Shown piece after piece: positions 30,918-39,625 of a DNA stretch of 52,646 nucleotides. The first letter of the stretch is position 1. The number at the start of each line of letters is the position of its first letter. The DNA is from Pseudomonas sp. GM84 (GTDB lineage Bacteria > Pseudomonadota > Gammaproteobacteria > Pseudomonadales > Pseudomonadaceae), in the NCBI RefSeq assembly GCF_000282535.1, contig NZ_AKJC01000139.1, positions 1 through 52,646 on the forward strand. Reading direction: 5' to 3'. The position numbers were made by a program, and so were the translations under genes. The notes under the pieces were generated by a model. That model had not been told where the DNA came from. It ran no database searches and saw only the letters and a list, made by a program, of their open reading frames with translations.

Positions 30918-32978
30918 TCAGGCGGTACCGATTTCGCCACCATCGTCACGCTGGATCACCACCGTCGAAGCCCGCGGCCGCACCTTGGTCTCCGCCGGGG
31001 TGACGTCGGTTGCCTTGCCGGTAGACGGCCAGTTGTCCGGATGCTGGATGTTGACGAACAGGGTCTTGTTATCCGGAGTGAAGGCAATCCCCGTCACCTC
31101 GCAGCCGTTCGGCCCGACGAAGAAACGCCGCAAATCTACCTGGTTCCTGGCATTGACCGGCACCTGCTTGCCCGTGGCATCCACCAGGTCGGTGGGGATC
31201 ACCGCCAGCAGCTGGTCGTTGGTGTAGTCGGTCAGCGTGGTTTCGCTATTGTCGGTCTCGAACCACAGTACGCCACGGCTATCGAAACGCATGCCGTCGG
31301 GACTGGCGAACTGGTTGAGTTCGGTCAGGCCCGAGCGGTTGATATCGGCACTGCCGGCAGCATTGGCGCCGAACACGAAGATGTCCCAGGTGAAGCTCGA
31401 ATGGTCGTCGCTGTCGTGCCAGCGGATGATGTGGCCGTGGCGGTTGGGGCCACGCGGATTGGCCGCGTCGACCTGTTCCGGCGAGCGCACGCTGTTGTTG
31501 GTCAGGGTCAGGTAGACATCGCCATTGAGCGGGTTGACTGCCGTCCACTCCGGGCGGTCCATCGGCGTCGCGCCCACGGCATCGCCCGCACCGCGCGTGT
31601 TGAGGATGATGCCCGGCAGGTCGCCATACAGTGCCCCGAGGGTGCTGCCATCCTGGGTCGCCGTGGCAACGTCCAGCAACAGCCAGACGCCGGTGCCATC
31701 GGCATTGAAGCGGGCCACGTAGAGCTTGCCCTGGTCCATGTACTTGGCACCGGTAGCCAGGCGATCGGTGGGGGTGGCGTCGGCGGCCTCCCACAGGGCG
31801 GTGGAGACGAACTTGTACAGGTACTCGTTGTTGGAATCGTCGCCCATGTACCAGACCACGGGCTTGCCCACTACCGGCAGGGCAGGGCAGCAGCCTTCGT
31901 GACGGAAGCGGCCGAGGGCGGTGCGCTTGGTGGCCAGGGTATTGCTGTTGTAAGGGTCGATTTCGACGATGTAGCCAAAGGTGCTGGCTTCGTTGCGGTA
32001 ATCGTCCGTGGCGCTGGTGCCCTTGAGGGTCACGTCGAAGCGGGCGAATTCGTCGTCTACCTCGGTGCTATCGCCGGCAGCGCTCTCCCACTGGTACAGG
32101 CCGCTGGAGGTGCCGACACCGATACGGCGCTGGTCTGCCGGGAGGGTGCCCTTGTTGACGAAGATGCCCGGCCAGTTCTCTTCGCAGGTCAGGTAGGTAC
32201 CCCATGGGGTGTAGCCGTTGCCGCAGTTGTTGTTGGTGCCACGACAGTGGGTGCCAGCCGTCGAGTACTTGGTCTTGACGTGCTCGCTGCCACGCAGCGG
32301 GCCGCTGATCTGCATGCGTGAGGCGGTGGTGAAGCGGCGGTTGAGCGGGTCGTTGTCGACCACCTGCCAGCGACCGCCGCGCTTCTGCAGGCGTACCACG
32401 CCGGCACCGTGGGCGTTGATTTCCTTGCGTACTTCCTCGGCCGGGCGCTTGCCATCGACGTCGGTGGTCGGGCCGTTGGGGTGCAGGGCGGCGGTATCGA
32501 TGTATTCGAAATTGATCGCCAGCAGCCCGTCCTCGGCGCTGCCATCGATCGGGAAGAAATGCATGCCGTCATGGTGCATGCCCATGGCATTGGCCTGGTC
32601 GCTGGATGTGTTGCTACCGTCCGCTTTCCAGGGGTTGCCTTGGCTGTTGAGCGGCGTGCCCCACGGCGCCAGCACATAGGCGCTGTAGCCGGCGGCGACC
32701 ACGCAGCCGTCGGTGCGCGAGCCTGGGATGGACTGGAAGCCCAGCGCCAGTTTCGACCCAGGGTCTGTCACCGGTGGCTTGGCTAGCGCAGTGTCGCTGT
32801 CGGCGCCACCTGCACTGTCGAAGCAGCCCGTCAGGCCCGCACCGACAATCATGGCGACGGCCGCGCCGAGGCTGCCACGCATCACACTGCGCCGGCTCAG
32901 GTAAACGTCCATGATGCTGGCCATCGGCAGGTTGCCGCTGTGGTTGCGGTCCCGGTTGTCGCCGGTTTCTCGACTCAT
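30918..32978 (-). CDS. phoX: PhoX-type alkaline phosphatase (DUF839), Tat-exported
   Basis: A 686-residue exported phosphatase of the PhoX family (Ca/Fe-dependent phosphomonoesterases, PF05787). The twin-arginine signal SRRSVMRGS lies near residue 30, followed by a hydrophobic stretch and a lipobox-like GLTGC. Family segments include YTPWGTYLTCEENW, GRFRHEGC, VVWYMGDDSNNEY, RPEWTAVNP, DGMRFDSRGVLWFETD and the C-terminal GPNGCEVTGIAFTPD. The start at ATG 32978 has AAGGA 7 bases upstream; the TTG at 32981 is less likely. A candidate PhoB box array lies about 56-84 bases before the start, which would make it phosphate-starvation induced. The MSRETGDN opening is a usual feature of this family. 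Confidence 0.85.
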   Translation of the reverse strand: MSRETGDNRDRNHSGNLPMASIMDVYLSRRSVMRGSLGAAVAMIVGAGLTGCFDSAGGADSDTALAKPPVTDPGSKLALGFQSIPGSRTDGCVVAAGYSAYVLAPWGTPLNSQGNPWKADGSNTSSDQANAMGMHHDGMHFFPIDGSAEDGLLAINFEYIDTAALHPNGPTTDVDGKRPAEEVRKEINAHGAGVVRLQKRGGRWQVVDNDPLNRRFTTASRMQISGPLRGSEHVKTKYSTAGTHCRGTNNNCGNGYTPWGTYLTCEENWPGIFVNKGTLPADQRRIGVGTSSGLYQWESAAGDSTEVDDEFARFDVTLKGTSATDDYRNEASTFGYIVEIDPYNSNTLATKRTALGRFRHEGCCPALPVVGKPVVWYMGDDSNNEYLYKFVSTALWEAADATPTDRLATGAKYMDQGKLYVARFNADGTGVWLLLDVATATQDGSTLGALYGDLPGIILNTRGAGDAVGATPMDRPEWTAVNPLNGDVYLTLTNNSVRSPEQVDAANPRGPNRHGHIIRWHDSDDHSSFTWDIFVFGANAAGSADINRSGLTELNQFASPDGMRFDSRGVLWFETDNSETTLTDYTNDQLLAVIPTDLVDATGKQVPVNARNQVDLRRFFVGPNGCEVTGIAFTPDNKTLFVNIQHPDNWPSTGKATDVTPAETKVRPRASTVVIQRDDGGEIGTA

Positions 32979-33033
32979 CAAGGCGTCCTTATGTTGGCTG
33001 AGTTAGAGGAAACCGCGACTTTAGAGCGCAAGT

Positions 33034-33062
33034 ATGATGATTTCTTTACAAGGATATGAATG
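33034..33062 (-). promoter_or_regulatory. Candidate Pho-box array upstream of phoX
   Basis: Read on the minus strand there are three 7-mers, CATTCAT, TTGTAAA and TCATCAT, with 4-base spacers (ATCC, GAAA), so an 11-base period. Against the PhoB unit CTGTCAT they match 5, 4 and 4 of 7. A -10-like TAAAGT follows 10 bases after the last unit. Spacing fits a Pho box; the match is moderate. Confidence 0.4.
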
Positions 33063-33149
33063 GGCCTTTCACGCGCCAGCGTGACTACACGGAGACCGAG
33101 GCTCATGCGGCGACGTCCGGTCAGCTCGCTGCCGCGGTTGTCGACGGGG

Positions 33150-33394
33150 CTGTCGAGGTGCCAGCGTGGGGCTAGGTACAGGAGCTGCCTTCGGGGGCGG
33201 TGGAGGCGTGGACGTCGTCTGCGCTGGCCGAGGGGCGCGTTGCCAGCGCTGCAACCGCGTTGCTGCTCCAGTTGCCGCAGGGTCTGCTGCTGGTCGCGCA
33301 GCGGCTGGCTGGCAGGGTCGTCGGCCAACGCCGTTGGTGCGGTCAGGCTACCGGCGATGCAGAAGGCGGCAATGTGGCGCGAGAGGAACGGCAT
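33150..33394 (-). pseudogene. Decayed N-terminus of a two-partner-secretion transporter (ShlB/FhaC type)
   Basis: From ATG 33394 the minus strand encodes an intact signal peptide (MPFLSRHIAAFCIAG, then APTALA) followed by DDPASQPLRDQQQTLRQLEQQ. That is the usual mature start of ShlB/FhaC outer-membrane transporters, a Gln-rich helix. After this the frame breaks: the continuing frame is low-complexity Arg-rich, and recognisable pieces (QRWQRAPRP; ADDVHASTAPEGSSC followed by a stop) fall in other frames. The POTRA and barrel domains are missing. I read it as a relic left by deletion, though no partner exoprotein gene is in the window. The right limit of homology is uncertain. No other gene lies between 32979 and 33554. 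Confidence 0.5.
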
Positions 33395-33554
33395 GGAAGC
33401 ACCCCGCAAAGGCTGTACGGCTTACGTACTTGTTTGCGTGGATGCTAAGAATTTGCTCATCCAGTTGGATGCCGTCTCCTGCCTACGCGGGCGTAGGACG
33501 GGAGTGGAACTGTGGTGCGAAAGCTCCTACAGCTTTAATTGCAACGGCGGATTG

Positions 33555-34109
33555 TCAGGGCCTGATCTCGATCAACGTTCCATCTCGCACCAGCTCCCAC
33601 ACTTCCTGCATGTCGCGGTTGCGCATGGCGATGCAGCCATCGGTCCAGTCGAGGGTGTGGAAGTACCACTCGGGGTAATCGTCGTTAACCGGCGTGCCGT
33701 GGATCATGATCATGCTGCCGGCGCTCACGCCTTCGCGGGTGGCGCGGGCGGCGTCGGTGATGTTCGGGTAGGTGATGTGCATGGACAGGTTGAAGCGGTC
33801 GCTTTCCTTGCGCCAGTCCAGCCAGTACAGGCCTTCCGGGGTCTTCTTGTCGCCCTCGCGCTCCTTGGCGCCCTTGGGCTGCTTGCCCAGGGAAATGCGG
33901 TAGGTCTTGAGCGGTTCGCCTCGGCTGATCAATTGCAGGCGGCGCTGGGACTTGATCACCAGCACTTTGTCGATCAGCGGCTGCATGGCCGCTTGCGATT
34001 GCGATTGCTGCGGCACCGGTGGTACCGGCTTGCGAATGATAGTCTCGGTGAAGGCCGCCTGGGACACCGAGGTAACGCAAAGGCAGAAAAAGGCAAGCAA
34101 CCAGCGCAT
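33555..34109 (-). CDS. Periplasmic L,D-transpeptidase family protein (YkuD domain)
   Basis: A 184-residue exported protein with a signal peptide at residues 1-18 (cut after SQA). The YkuD domain runs from about 48 to 183. It has the conserved His in IHGTP (H137) and the nucleophile Cys in TDGCIAMRN (C159), where the more common version is SxGCIRM. Such enzymes form 3-3 peptidoglycan cross-links or attach or release outer-membrane lipoproteins; which of these applies here is not clear. It lies 21 bases after the Nudix gene on the same strand, so the two are probably co-transcribed. Confidence 0.88.
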   Translation of the reverse strand: MRWLLAFFCLCVTSVSQAAFTETIIRKPVPPVPQQSQSQAAMQPLIDKVLVIKSQRRLQLISRGEPLKTYRISLGKQPKGAKEREGDKKTPEGLYWLDWRKESDRFNLSMHITYPNITDAARATREGVSAGSMIMIHGTPVNDDYPEWYFHTLDWTDGCIAMRNRDMQEVWELVRDGTLIEIRP

Positions 34110-34130
34110 GAAACGGTATCCCTGAAGGCT

Positions 34131-34682
34131 TTATATAGTGGGCGAGACGGTCATCGGTGGCAGGTACTCATGGCCTACGGGGTAGTGCTGCCCGATGCGG
34201 TCGCGATAATAGCATTCTAGTGTGCGTGTGACGGTCCGGAAAGCCAGGCGGTCCCAAGGGATCTCGTGCTCCTCGAACAACCGCACCTCCAGGCTTTCGA
34301 CACCAACAGCGAAGTCAAGGTCCACCAGTTCGGCGCGGAAGAACACGTGCACCTGGTTGATGTGCGGCAGGTCGAACAGCTGGTAGAGGGCCATCGAGCC
34401 TACCCGGGCGCAGGCTTCCTCGACGGTTTCGCGACGGGCGGCCTGGTCCAGGGTTTCGCCGTTTTCCATGAAGCCGCCGGGCAGGGTCCAGAAGCCGCGA
34501 CGAGGCTCTATCGCGCGGCGGCACAGCAGCACCTGGCTGCCCCAGGTCGGCAGCACCCCGGCGACGATATTGGGGTTCTGGTAGTGGATGGTCTGGCAAT
34601 GGTCGCAGACGTACCGCAGGCGGCTGTCGCCTTCCGGGATCCGCTGTATGACTGGCTGGCCGCACGCGTTGCAGAATTTCAT
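34131..34682 (-). CDS. Nudix hydrolase with N-terminal zinc ribbon
   Basis: A 183-residue protein. A zinc ribbon with CNAC at 4-7 and CDHC at 26-29 is followed by a Nudix domain. The Nudix box GGFMENGETLDQAARRETVEEAC keeps the catalytic REx2EE core, but the consensus Gly of EExG is replaced by Cys after Ala (EEAC). This arrangement (ribbon plus Nudix) occurs in NADH-pyrophosphatase relatives and ADP-ribose hydrolases, but the SQPWPFPxS motif of NudC is absent, so the substrate is open. It is divergent from the second Nudix gene at 34808 across 125 bases and upstream of the L,D-transpeptidase gene. Confidence 0.88.
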   Translation of the reverse strand: MKFCNACGQPVIQRIPEGDSRLRYVCDHCQTIHYQNPNIVAGVLPTWGSQVLLCRRAIEPRRGFWTLPGGFMENGETLDQAARRETVEEACARVGSMALYQLFDLPHINQVHVFFRAELVDLDFAVGVESLEVRLFEEHEIPWDRLAFRTVTRTLECYYRDRIGQHYPVGHEYLPPMTVSPTI

Positions 34683-34807
34683 GCTGTCTCCCTTTCGTTG
34701 CGGTTATCTTGGCGCGCCAGGCAGTGCTGCCGCAAGCGTGCGGGGGTTGGGTGCTGCATGGCTTTTGGTGCATCATGCGAGGCAGGCCTTGGAAACGAGA
34801 GTGCGCA

Positions 34808-35407
34808 ATGCTGGACGAGCTACTTCGCCGAATGAGCAACCACCAACCGGCTTCGCTGGAAACCGACCGACGGTTCCCCGAAGCGGCAGTCCTTTTGCCC
34901 ATTACCCGCAGCGAAGCGCCTGAACTTGTCTTGACCTTGCGTGCCAAGGGCCTCTCGACCCACGGCGGCGAAGTCGCCTTCCCGGGCGGTCGCCGCGACC
35001 CGGAAGACCCGGACCTGGTGTTCACCGCCTTGCGCGAAGCCGAAGAAGAAATCGGCCTGCCGCCTGGCCTGGTAGAGGTGATCGGCCCCCTGAGCCCGTT
35101 GATTTCCCTGCATGGCCTGAAGGTTACGCCATTCGTCGGGCTGATCCCCGATTTCGTCGAATATCACGCCAATGATGCGGAGATCGCGGCAGTATTCAGC
35201 GTGCCGCTGGAATTCTTCCGCCAGGACCCGCGTGACCACACCCACCGTATCGATTACCAGGGCCGCAGCTGGTATGTGCCCAGCTATCGTTATGGCGAAT
35301 ACAAGATCTGGGGGTTGTCGGCGATCATGATCGTCGAACTGGTCAACCTGCTGTACGACGCCGGTATCAGTCTGCACCAGCCCCCCGAGCGCTATATAGA
35401 GATCTGA
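34808..35407 (+). CDS. CoA-type Nudix hydrolase (NudL-like)
   Basis: A 199-residue Nudix enzyme. It shows the CoA-pyrophosphatase motif version LTLRAKGLSTHGGEVAFPGG (about 45-64), then the Nudix box continuing with ALREAEEEIGL (about 75-85). It probably hydrolyses CoA or its derivatives to 3',5'-ADP and phosphopantetheine. ATG 34808 is preceded by GAGAG at 7 bases; an in-frame start at 34709 would add 33 unconserved residues. It is followed at 42 bases by the carbonic-anhydrase-like gene and a DUF1289 gene, probably one transcript. Confidence 0.88.
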   Translation: MLDELLRRMSNHQPASLETDRRFPEAAVLLPITRSEAPELVLTLRAKGLSTHGGEVAFPGGRRDPEDPDLVFTALREAEEEIGLPPGLVEVIGPLSPLISLHGLKVTPFVGLIPDFVEYHANDAEIAAVFSVPLEFFRQDPRDHTHRIDYQGRSWYVPSYRYGEYKIWGLSAIMIVELVNLLYDAGISLHQPPERYIEI

Positions 35408-35449
35408 GCGGGGCACACCCCGCCGCCGTTGCCATCCTGAGGAGCGAAC

Positions 35450-35974
35450 ATGAAATACCGCCTGGGCGACCTGCGGGTCGAAAGCCATCCCACCAGCTGG
35501 GCCGCACCGAATGCCACGCTGATCGGCCGCGTGCGCCTGCAGGCCCGCGCCAGCGTGTGGTTTGGCGCGGTACTGCGGGGCGACAACGAGCTGATCGATA
35601 TCGGCGAGGACAGCAATGTCCAGGACGGTACGGTGATGCACACCGACATGGGGTCGCCGCTGACCCTCGGCAAAGGCGTGACCATTGGCCACAACGCCAT
35701 GCTGCATGGCTGCAGCATTGGCGACTACAGCCTGATCGGCATCAATGCGGTGATCCTCAATGGTGCGCGCATTGGCAAGCACTGCATCATCGGCGCCAAT
35801 GCGCTGATCCCCGAAGGCAAGGAAATTCCCGATGGCTCGCTGGTGATGGGTTCGCCGGGCAAGGTGGTGCGCGAACTGACCGAGCAGCAAAAACGCATGC
35901 TCGAGGCCAGTGCCGCCCACTATGTGCACAATGCCGAGCGCTACGCGCGGGAGCTGGTGGTCGACGATGAGTGA
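35450..35974 (+). CDS. Gamma-carbonic-anhydrase-like hexapeptide-repeat protein (YrdA/PaaY family)
   Basis: A 174-residue left-handed beta-helix protein. Hexapeptide repeats run from about 18 to 130. The three zinc-binding His of the gamma-class are present: H64 in VMHTD, H81 in TIGHNA and H86 in LHGC. A C-terminal helix ([17 protein letters not shown]) follows. Bicarbonate dehydration is possible, but many homologues show little activity. The ribosome site is GAGGAG 5-10 bases before the ATG. The stop overlaps the next gene by 8 bases. Confidence 0.88.
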   Translation: MKYRLGDLRVESHPTSWAAPNATLIGRVRLQARASVWFGAVLRGDNELIDIGEDSNVQDGTVMHTDMGSPLTLGKGVTIGHNAMLHGCSIGDYSLIGINAVILNGARIGKHCIIGANALIPEGKEIPDGSLVMGSPGKVVRELTEQQKRMLEASAAHYVHNAERYARELVVDDE

Positions 35975-36173
35975 GGCGGTTGCCGTTGAGCGGCCGCTCG
36001 CTTCGCCTTGCGTGAGCATCTGTGCATTGGATGAGCAGGATATCTGCACCGGGTGCCAGCGCACCGTGGCCGAGATTGGCCGGTGGGGGCGGATGGACAA
36101 CAGCGAGCGCCGGGCGGTGCTGAAGTTGTGTCATGAGCGAGCGGTGGCTGCAGGGTTGATCATCGGGCAGTGA
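35967..36173 (+). CDS. DUF1289 small cysteine-containing protein
   Basis: A 68-residue protein beginning at ATG 35967, inside the last codons of the carbonic-anhydrase-like gene. It has the DUF1289 pattern: SPCVSIC (Cys about 15 and 19), then CTGC (about 27-30), followed by RTVAEIGRW. The four Cys could bind zinc or an Fe-S cluster; the function is not known. A longer reading from 35910 is an out-of-place extension within the upstream gene. Confidence 0.85.
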   Translation: MSEAVAVERPLASPCVSICALDEQDICTGCQRTVAEIGRWGRMDNSERRAVLKLCHERAVAAGLIIGQ

Positions 36174-36183
36174 GTGCTGCTTG

Positions 36184-36223
36184 GGCCTCATCGCCGGCAA
36201 GCCGGCTTGCCGGCGATGAGGCC
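36184..36223. repeat. Fused REP pair forming a perfect 40-bp palindrome
   Basis: Bases 36184-36203 (GGCCTCATCGCCGGCAAGCC) are followed directly by their exact reverse complement at 36204-36223. It corresponds to two CCGGC-subtype REP arms joined head-to-head with the outer CTCCCAC portions lost. It lies 11 bases after the DUF1289 stop. Confidence 0.9.
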
Positions 36224-36311
36224 GGTAGCCACGGCACAAGACAGTGGATCCCCGGCTGCCATTGACTCGAAAATCAAGTAATCTGTACCGCTTGCCCGAC
36301 GGTCACTGCCC

Positions 36312-36779
36312 ATGTTCTTTCTCATCGCCTACATCGCCAGCGTAGTGCTGATCAACTACGCCTTCTCCAGCGCTCCGCACCTGGACGTGATCTGGTCCGC
36401 CTGGGGCGGGCTGGTGTTCATCCTGCGCGACATGGTGCAGACCCGCTTCGGCCATGGCGCGCTGATCGCCATGCTGATGGCCCTGGTGCTGTCGTATGTC
36501 ACCTCGGAACCTGCCATCGCCCTGGCCAGCGCCACGGCATTCTTCGTCTCCGAACTGATCGACTGGCTGGTGTTCAGCATCACCCGCCGGCCTTTGCGCG
36601 ACCGTTTGTGGCTGAGCTCGGCGCTGAGCATTCCGGTCGATACGTTCATCTTCTTCGGCATGATCGGCGCTCTGACGCCCGCCGTCATCGGCACCGCCAT
36701 GGCTTCGAAATTCGCCGGCGTGACTGCGGTGTGGCTGGCCATGGCATTTCGTGCGCGGCGGGCCGCCGTCACTGGCTGA
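36312..36779 (+). CDS. VUT-family membrane protein (possible queuosine-precursor transporter)
   Basis: A 155-residue integral membrane protein with about five hydrophobic helices (about 2-18, 28-42, 52-66, 72-92, 108-148). [14 protein letters not shown] and [12 protein letters not shown] are typical of the VUT/YhhQ family, some members of which import preQ0/preQ1. It is shorter than YhhQ (about 220 residues), so the substrate should be considered open. No preQ1-type aptamer could be recognised in the 88 bases between the REP palindrome and the start. It precedes purT by 76 bases. Confidence 0.75.
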   Translation: MFFLIAYIASVVLINYAFSSAPHLDVIWSAWGGLVFILRDMVQTRFGHGALIAMLMALVLSYVTSEPAIALASATAFFVSELIDWLVFSITRRPLRDRLWLSSALSIPVDTFIFFGMIGALTPAVIGTAMASKFAGVTAVWLAMAFRARRAAVTG

Positions 36780-36855
36780 TGGTGTAGAATACCGGTCCTT
36801 TTTCAGCGGGCTGCGCCAAGCCTGGTGCGACCCCGGACGCCTTCGAGGACCTGAA

Positions 36856-38037
36856 ATGACCCGTATCGGAACCCCATTGTCGCCCACCGCGACCCGAGTA
36901 CTGCTCTGCGGCTGTGGCGAGCTGGGCAAGGAAGTGGTGATCGAGCTGCAGCGCCTGGGCGTCGAGGTGATCGCCGTGGACCGCTACGCCAATGCCCCGG
37001 CGATGCAGGTCGCGCACCGCAGCCACGTGGTCAACATGCTCGATGGCGTGGCCCTGCGTGCGGTGATCGAAGCTGAAAAACCGCATTACATCGTCCCTGA
37101 AATCGAAGCCATCGCCACCGCCACCCTGGTGGAGCTTGAGAACGAAGGCTTCAACGTGGTGCCGACCGCCCGTGCCACCCAGCTGACCATGAATCGCGAA
37201 GGCATCCGCCGCCTGGCTGCCGAAGAGCTCGACCTGCCAACCTCGCCCTACCACTTTGCCGACACCTTCGAGGACTACGCCAAGGCCGTGGCCGACGTCG
37301 GCTACCCATGCGTGGTCAAGCCGGTGATGAGTTCGTCGGGCAAGGGCCAGAGCCTGCTGCGCAGCGATGCCGACTTGCAGAAGTCGTGGGACTACGCCCA
37401 GGAAGGCGGCCGTGCCGGCAAGGGCCGGGTGATCATCGAAGGCTTCATCGATTTCGATTACGAAATCACCCTGCTGACCGTGCGCCACGTGGGCGGTACC
37501 ACGTACCTGGAGCCGGTCGGCCACCGTCAGGAGAAAGGCGACTACCAGGAATCCTGGCAGCCCCAGGCCATGAGCGCGAAGGCCTTGGCCGAATCGCAGC
37601 GCGTGGCCAAGGCGGTCACCGATGCACTGGGTGGGCGTGGTCTGTTCGGTGTGGAGTTGTTCGTCAAGGGCGACCAGGTGTGGTTCAGCGAAGTCTCGCC
37701 ACGCCCGCATGACACCGGCCTGGTCACCCTGATTTCCCAGGACCTGTCGCAGTTCGCCCTGCATGCCCGCGCCATCCTCGGCCTGCCGATTCCGGTGGTG
37801 CGCCAGTTCGGGCCTTCGGCTTCGGCGGTGATCTTGCCTGAGGGGCAGTCGCAGCAGACCAGCTTTGCCAACCTGGGCGCGGCGCTGAGTGAGCCGGACA
37901 CCGCGATCCGCTTGTTCGGCAAGCCGGAAATCAATGGCCAGCGCCGCATGGGTGTATGCCTGGCGCGTGACGAGTCGGTGGAAGCTGCGCGGGCCAAGGC
38001 GACCCGGGCTTCGCAGGCGGTCAAGGTCGAGTTCTGA
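36856..38037 (+). CDS. purT: Formate-dependent phosphoribosylglycinamide formyltransferase
   Basis: A 393-residue ATP-grasp enzyme making FGAR from GAR, formate and ATP, an alternative to the folate-using PurN. The N-terminal site [20 protein letters not shown] (about 15-34) is followed by an ATP-grasp domain ([15 protein letters not shown] near 155) and [16 protein letters not shown] near 285. ATG 36856 has GAGGA about 6 bases upstream; earlier in-frame starts lie within the preceding gene. It feeds FGAR to PurL encoded at 21.2 kb. A GC-rich hairpin follows. Confidence 0.96.
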   Translation: MTRIGTPLSPTATRVLLCGCGELGKEVVIELQRLGVEVIAVDRYANAPAMQVAHRSHVVNMLDGVALRAVIEAEKPHYIVPEIEAIATATLVELENEGFNVVPTARATQLTMNREGIRRLAAEELDLPTSPYHFADTFEDYAKAVADVGYPCVVKPVMSSSGKGQSLLRSDADLQKSWDYAQEGGRAGKGRVIIEGFIDFDYEITLLTVRHVGGTTYLEPVGHRQEKGDYQESWQPQAMSAKALAESQRVAKAVTDALGGRGLFGVELFVKGDQVWFSEVSPRPHDTGLVTLISQDLSQFALHARAILGLPIPVVRQFGPSASAVILPEGQSQQTSFANLGAALSEPDTAIRLFGKPEINGQRRMGVCLARDESVEAARAKATRASQAVKVEF

Positions 38038-38049
38038 TCTGAAATCGCA

Positions 38050-38068
38050 GGGGCCGCACAGCGGCCCC
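38050..38068. terminator. GC-rich hairpin between purT and the convergent MFS gene
   Basis: GGGGCCGC at 38050-38057 and GCGGCCCC at 38061-38068 form an 8-bp stem with loop ACA. There is no strong T-run on either side. It sits between two stop codons that face each other. Confidence 0.55.
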
Positions 38069-38075
38069 AGTTCAC

Positions 38076-39377
38076 TCAAAGTTTGCTGTCGCGGGTCTCT
38101 TTCAGGCACAACACAGCAATCAAGCTGATCACCGCCGCCACCGACACATAACCCCCCACCCAGCTCAGCCCGCCCATGCTCACCAATTTCTGAGCAAAGA
38201 ACGGCGCCGCCGAAGCCCCGACGATCCCGCCCAGGTTATAGGCCGCCGAAGCACCGGTATAACGCACATGCGTCGGGAACAGCTCCGGCAACAATGCGCC
38301 CATCGGCGCAAAGGTCACCCCCATCAGGAACAGTTCGATGGCCAGGAACAGCGCCACGCCAGTGGTCGAGCCCGAGGTCAGCAACGGCTCCATGGTAAAG
38401 CCCGAAGCCACCGCCAGCAGGCCACCGACGATCAGCACCGGTTTGCGCCCGTAACGGTCGCTGAGCCAGGCCGACAACGGCGTGGCCAGGGCCATGAAGA
38501 CCACGGCGAAGCACAGCAGGCCGAGGAAGGTTTCGCGGCTGTAGCCCAGGGTGGTCACCCCGTAGCTCAGCGAAAACACCGTCGAGATGTAGAACAGCGC
38601 GTAGCACACCACCATCGCCGCCGCGCCCAGCAAGGTCGGCAGCCAGTACTTGGCGAACAGGTCGACCACCGGCATCTTCACCCGCTCATGGCGGGCTACC
38701 GCCTTGGCGAACACCGGGCTTTCTTCAAGCTTCAGGCGCACGTACAGGCCCACCAGTACCAGCGCGGCGCTGAGCAGGAACGGAATGCGCCAGCCCCAGT
38801 CACGGAACTGTTCATCGCTGAGCACCAGCGCCAAGGTCAGGAACAAGCCATTGGCCGCCAGGAACCCGATCGACGGGCCAAGCTGCGGGAACATGCCGAA
38901 CCAGGCGCGCTTGCCTTCCGGCGCGTTCTCGGTGGCCAGCAACGCCGCACCACCCCATTCGCCACCCAGGCCCAGGCCCTGGCCGAAGCGCAGCACGCAG
39001 AGCAGGATCGGTGCCCAGACGCCGATGCTGTCATAGCCCGGCAGCACGCCGATCAGGGTGGTAGACACCCCCATCAGCAGCAACGAGGCGACCAGCGTCG
39101 ACTTGCGCCCGATACGGTCGCCGAAGTGGCCGAACAGCGCCGAGCCCAGCGGGCGGGCGAGGAAGGCGATGCCGAAGGTGAGGAAGGCCGCGAGCATCTG
39201 CGCAGTGCCCGACCCGGACGGGAAGAACACCGGGCCGATCACCAGCGCGGCGGCGGTGGCGTAAACGTAGAAGTCGTAAAACTCGATGGCAGTGCCGATG
39301 AAGCTGGCGGTTGCCACCCGCGCAGGCGAGTTGACCGGCGCGGCAGGCGCTTGGGCGTAGGTGCTGCTGGTTGTCAT
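38076..39377 (-). CDS. MFS transporter, metabolite:H+ symporter (MHS) family
   Basis: A 433-residue transporter with about 12 membrane helices. Family signatures are SFIGTAIEFYDFYVYATAA at helix 1, the MFS loop GHFGDRIGRKS between helices 2 and 3, and LRFGQGLGLGGEWGGA at helix 4. The second-half loop is WLSDRYGRKP. These are typical of the ShiA/ProP/KgtP branch, proton symporters of organic acids or osmolytes; the substrate is not evident. I use ATG 39377 (AGGGA about 9 bases upstream) over 39401. It stands alone, convergent with purT. The 264 bases upstream to the CNNM-type gene hold no ORF I can support. Confidence 0.9.
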   Translation of the reverse strand: MTTSSTYAQAPAAPVNSPARVATASFIGTAIEFYDFYVYATAAALVIGPVFFPSGSGTAQMLAAFLTFGIAFLARPLGSALFGHFGDRIGRKSTLVASLLLMGVSTTLIGVLPGYDSIGVWAPILLCVLRFGQGLGLGGEWGGAALLATENAPEGKRAWFGMFPQLGPSIGFLAANGLFLTLALVLSDEQFRDWGWRIPFLLSAALVLVGLYVRLKLEESPVFAKAVARHERVKMPVVDLFAKYWLPTLLGAAAMVVCYALFYISTVFSLSYGVTTLGYSRETFLGLLCFAVVFMALATPLSAWLSDRYGRKPVLIVGGLLAVASGFTMEPLLTSGSTTGVALFLAIELFLMGVTFAPMGALLPELFPTHVRYTGASAAYNLGGIVGASAAPFFAQKLVSMGGLSWVGGYVSVAAVISLIAVLCLKETRDSKL

Positions 39378-39625
39378 TAAGTAGGTCCCTAACAGTCTCA
39401 TTCCGCTCCATGGGCTTTGCCCGCAGCGGCCAGGCAGGCACGTCTTTGCGGACGCCGGAGCATATTGTTCTTGTGTTCGCCCGACTGACGATAGCCCAAG
39501 GGGGGTAGGGGCGGGAGCGGGTACTGTTCGGGGTGTTGAAGCAGGACCACGGGGCGTGTCAGTGGAGCGGACTGGCCGTGTGGCGCCGGGTGCGGGTAGC
39601 AGGCGGGACGGCGGGGCTGGGTAAG

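Noticed and set aside
29793..32321. An 842-codon open frame antisense to the second HET-C gene and phoX
   Set aside because: It spans the ends of two real genes and the gap between them, lacks any motif and has low-complexity composition.
36224..36311. A preQ1 riboswitch before the VUT-family gene
   Set aside because: The short leader shows no recognisable aptamer core or pseudoknot; the idea came only from the transporter family.
36781..36795. A promoter for purT at TAGAAT (36785-36790)
   Set aside because: No acceptable -35 lies at 16-18 bases upstream; left out as unsupported.
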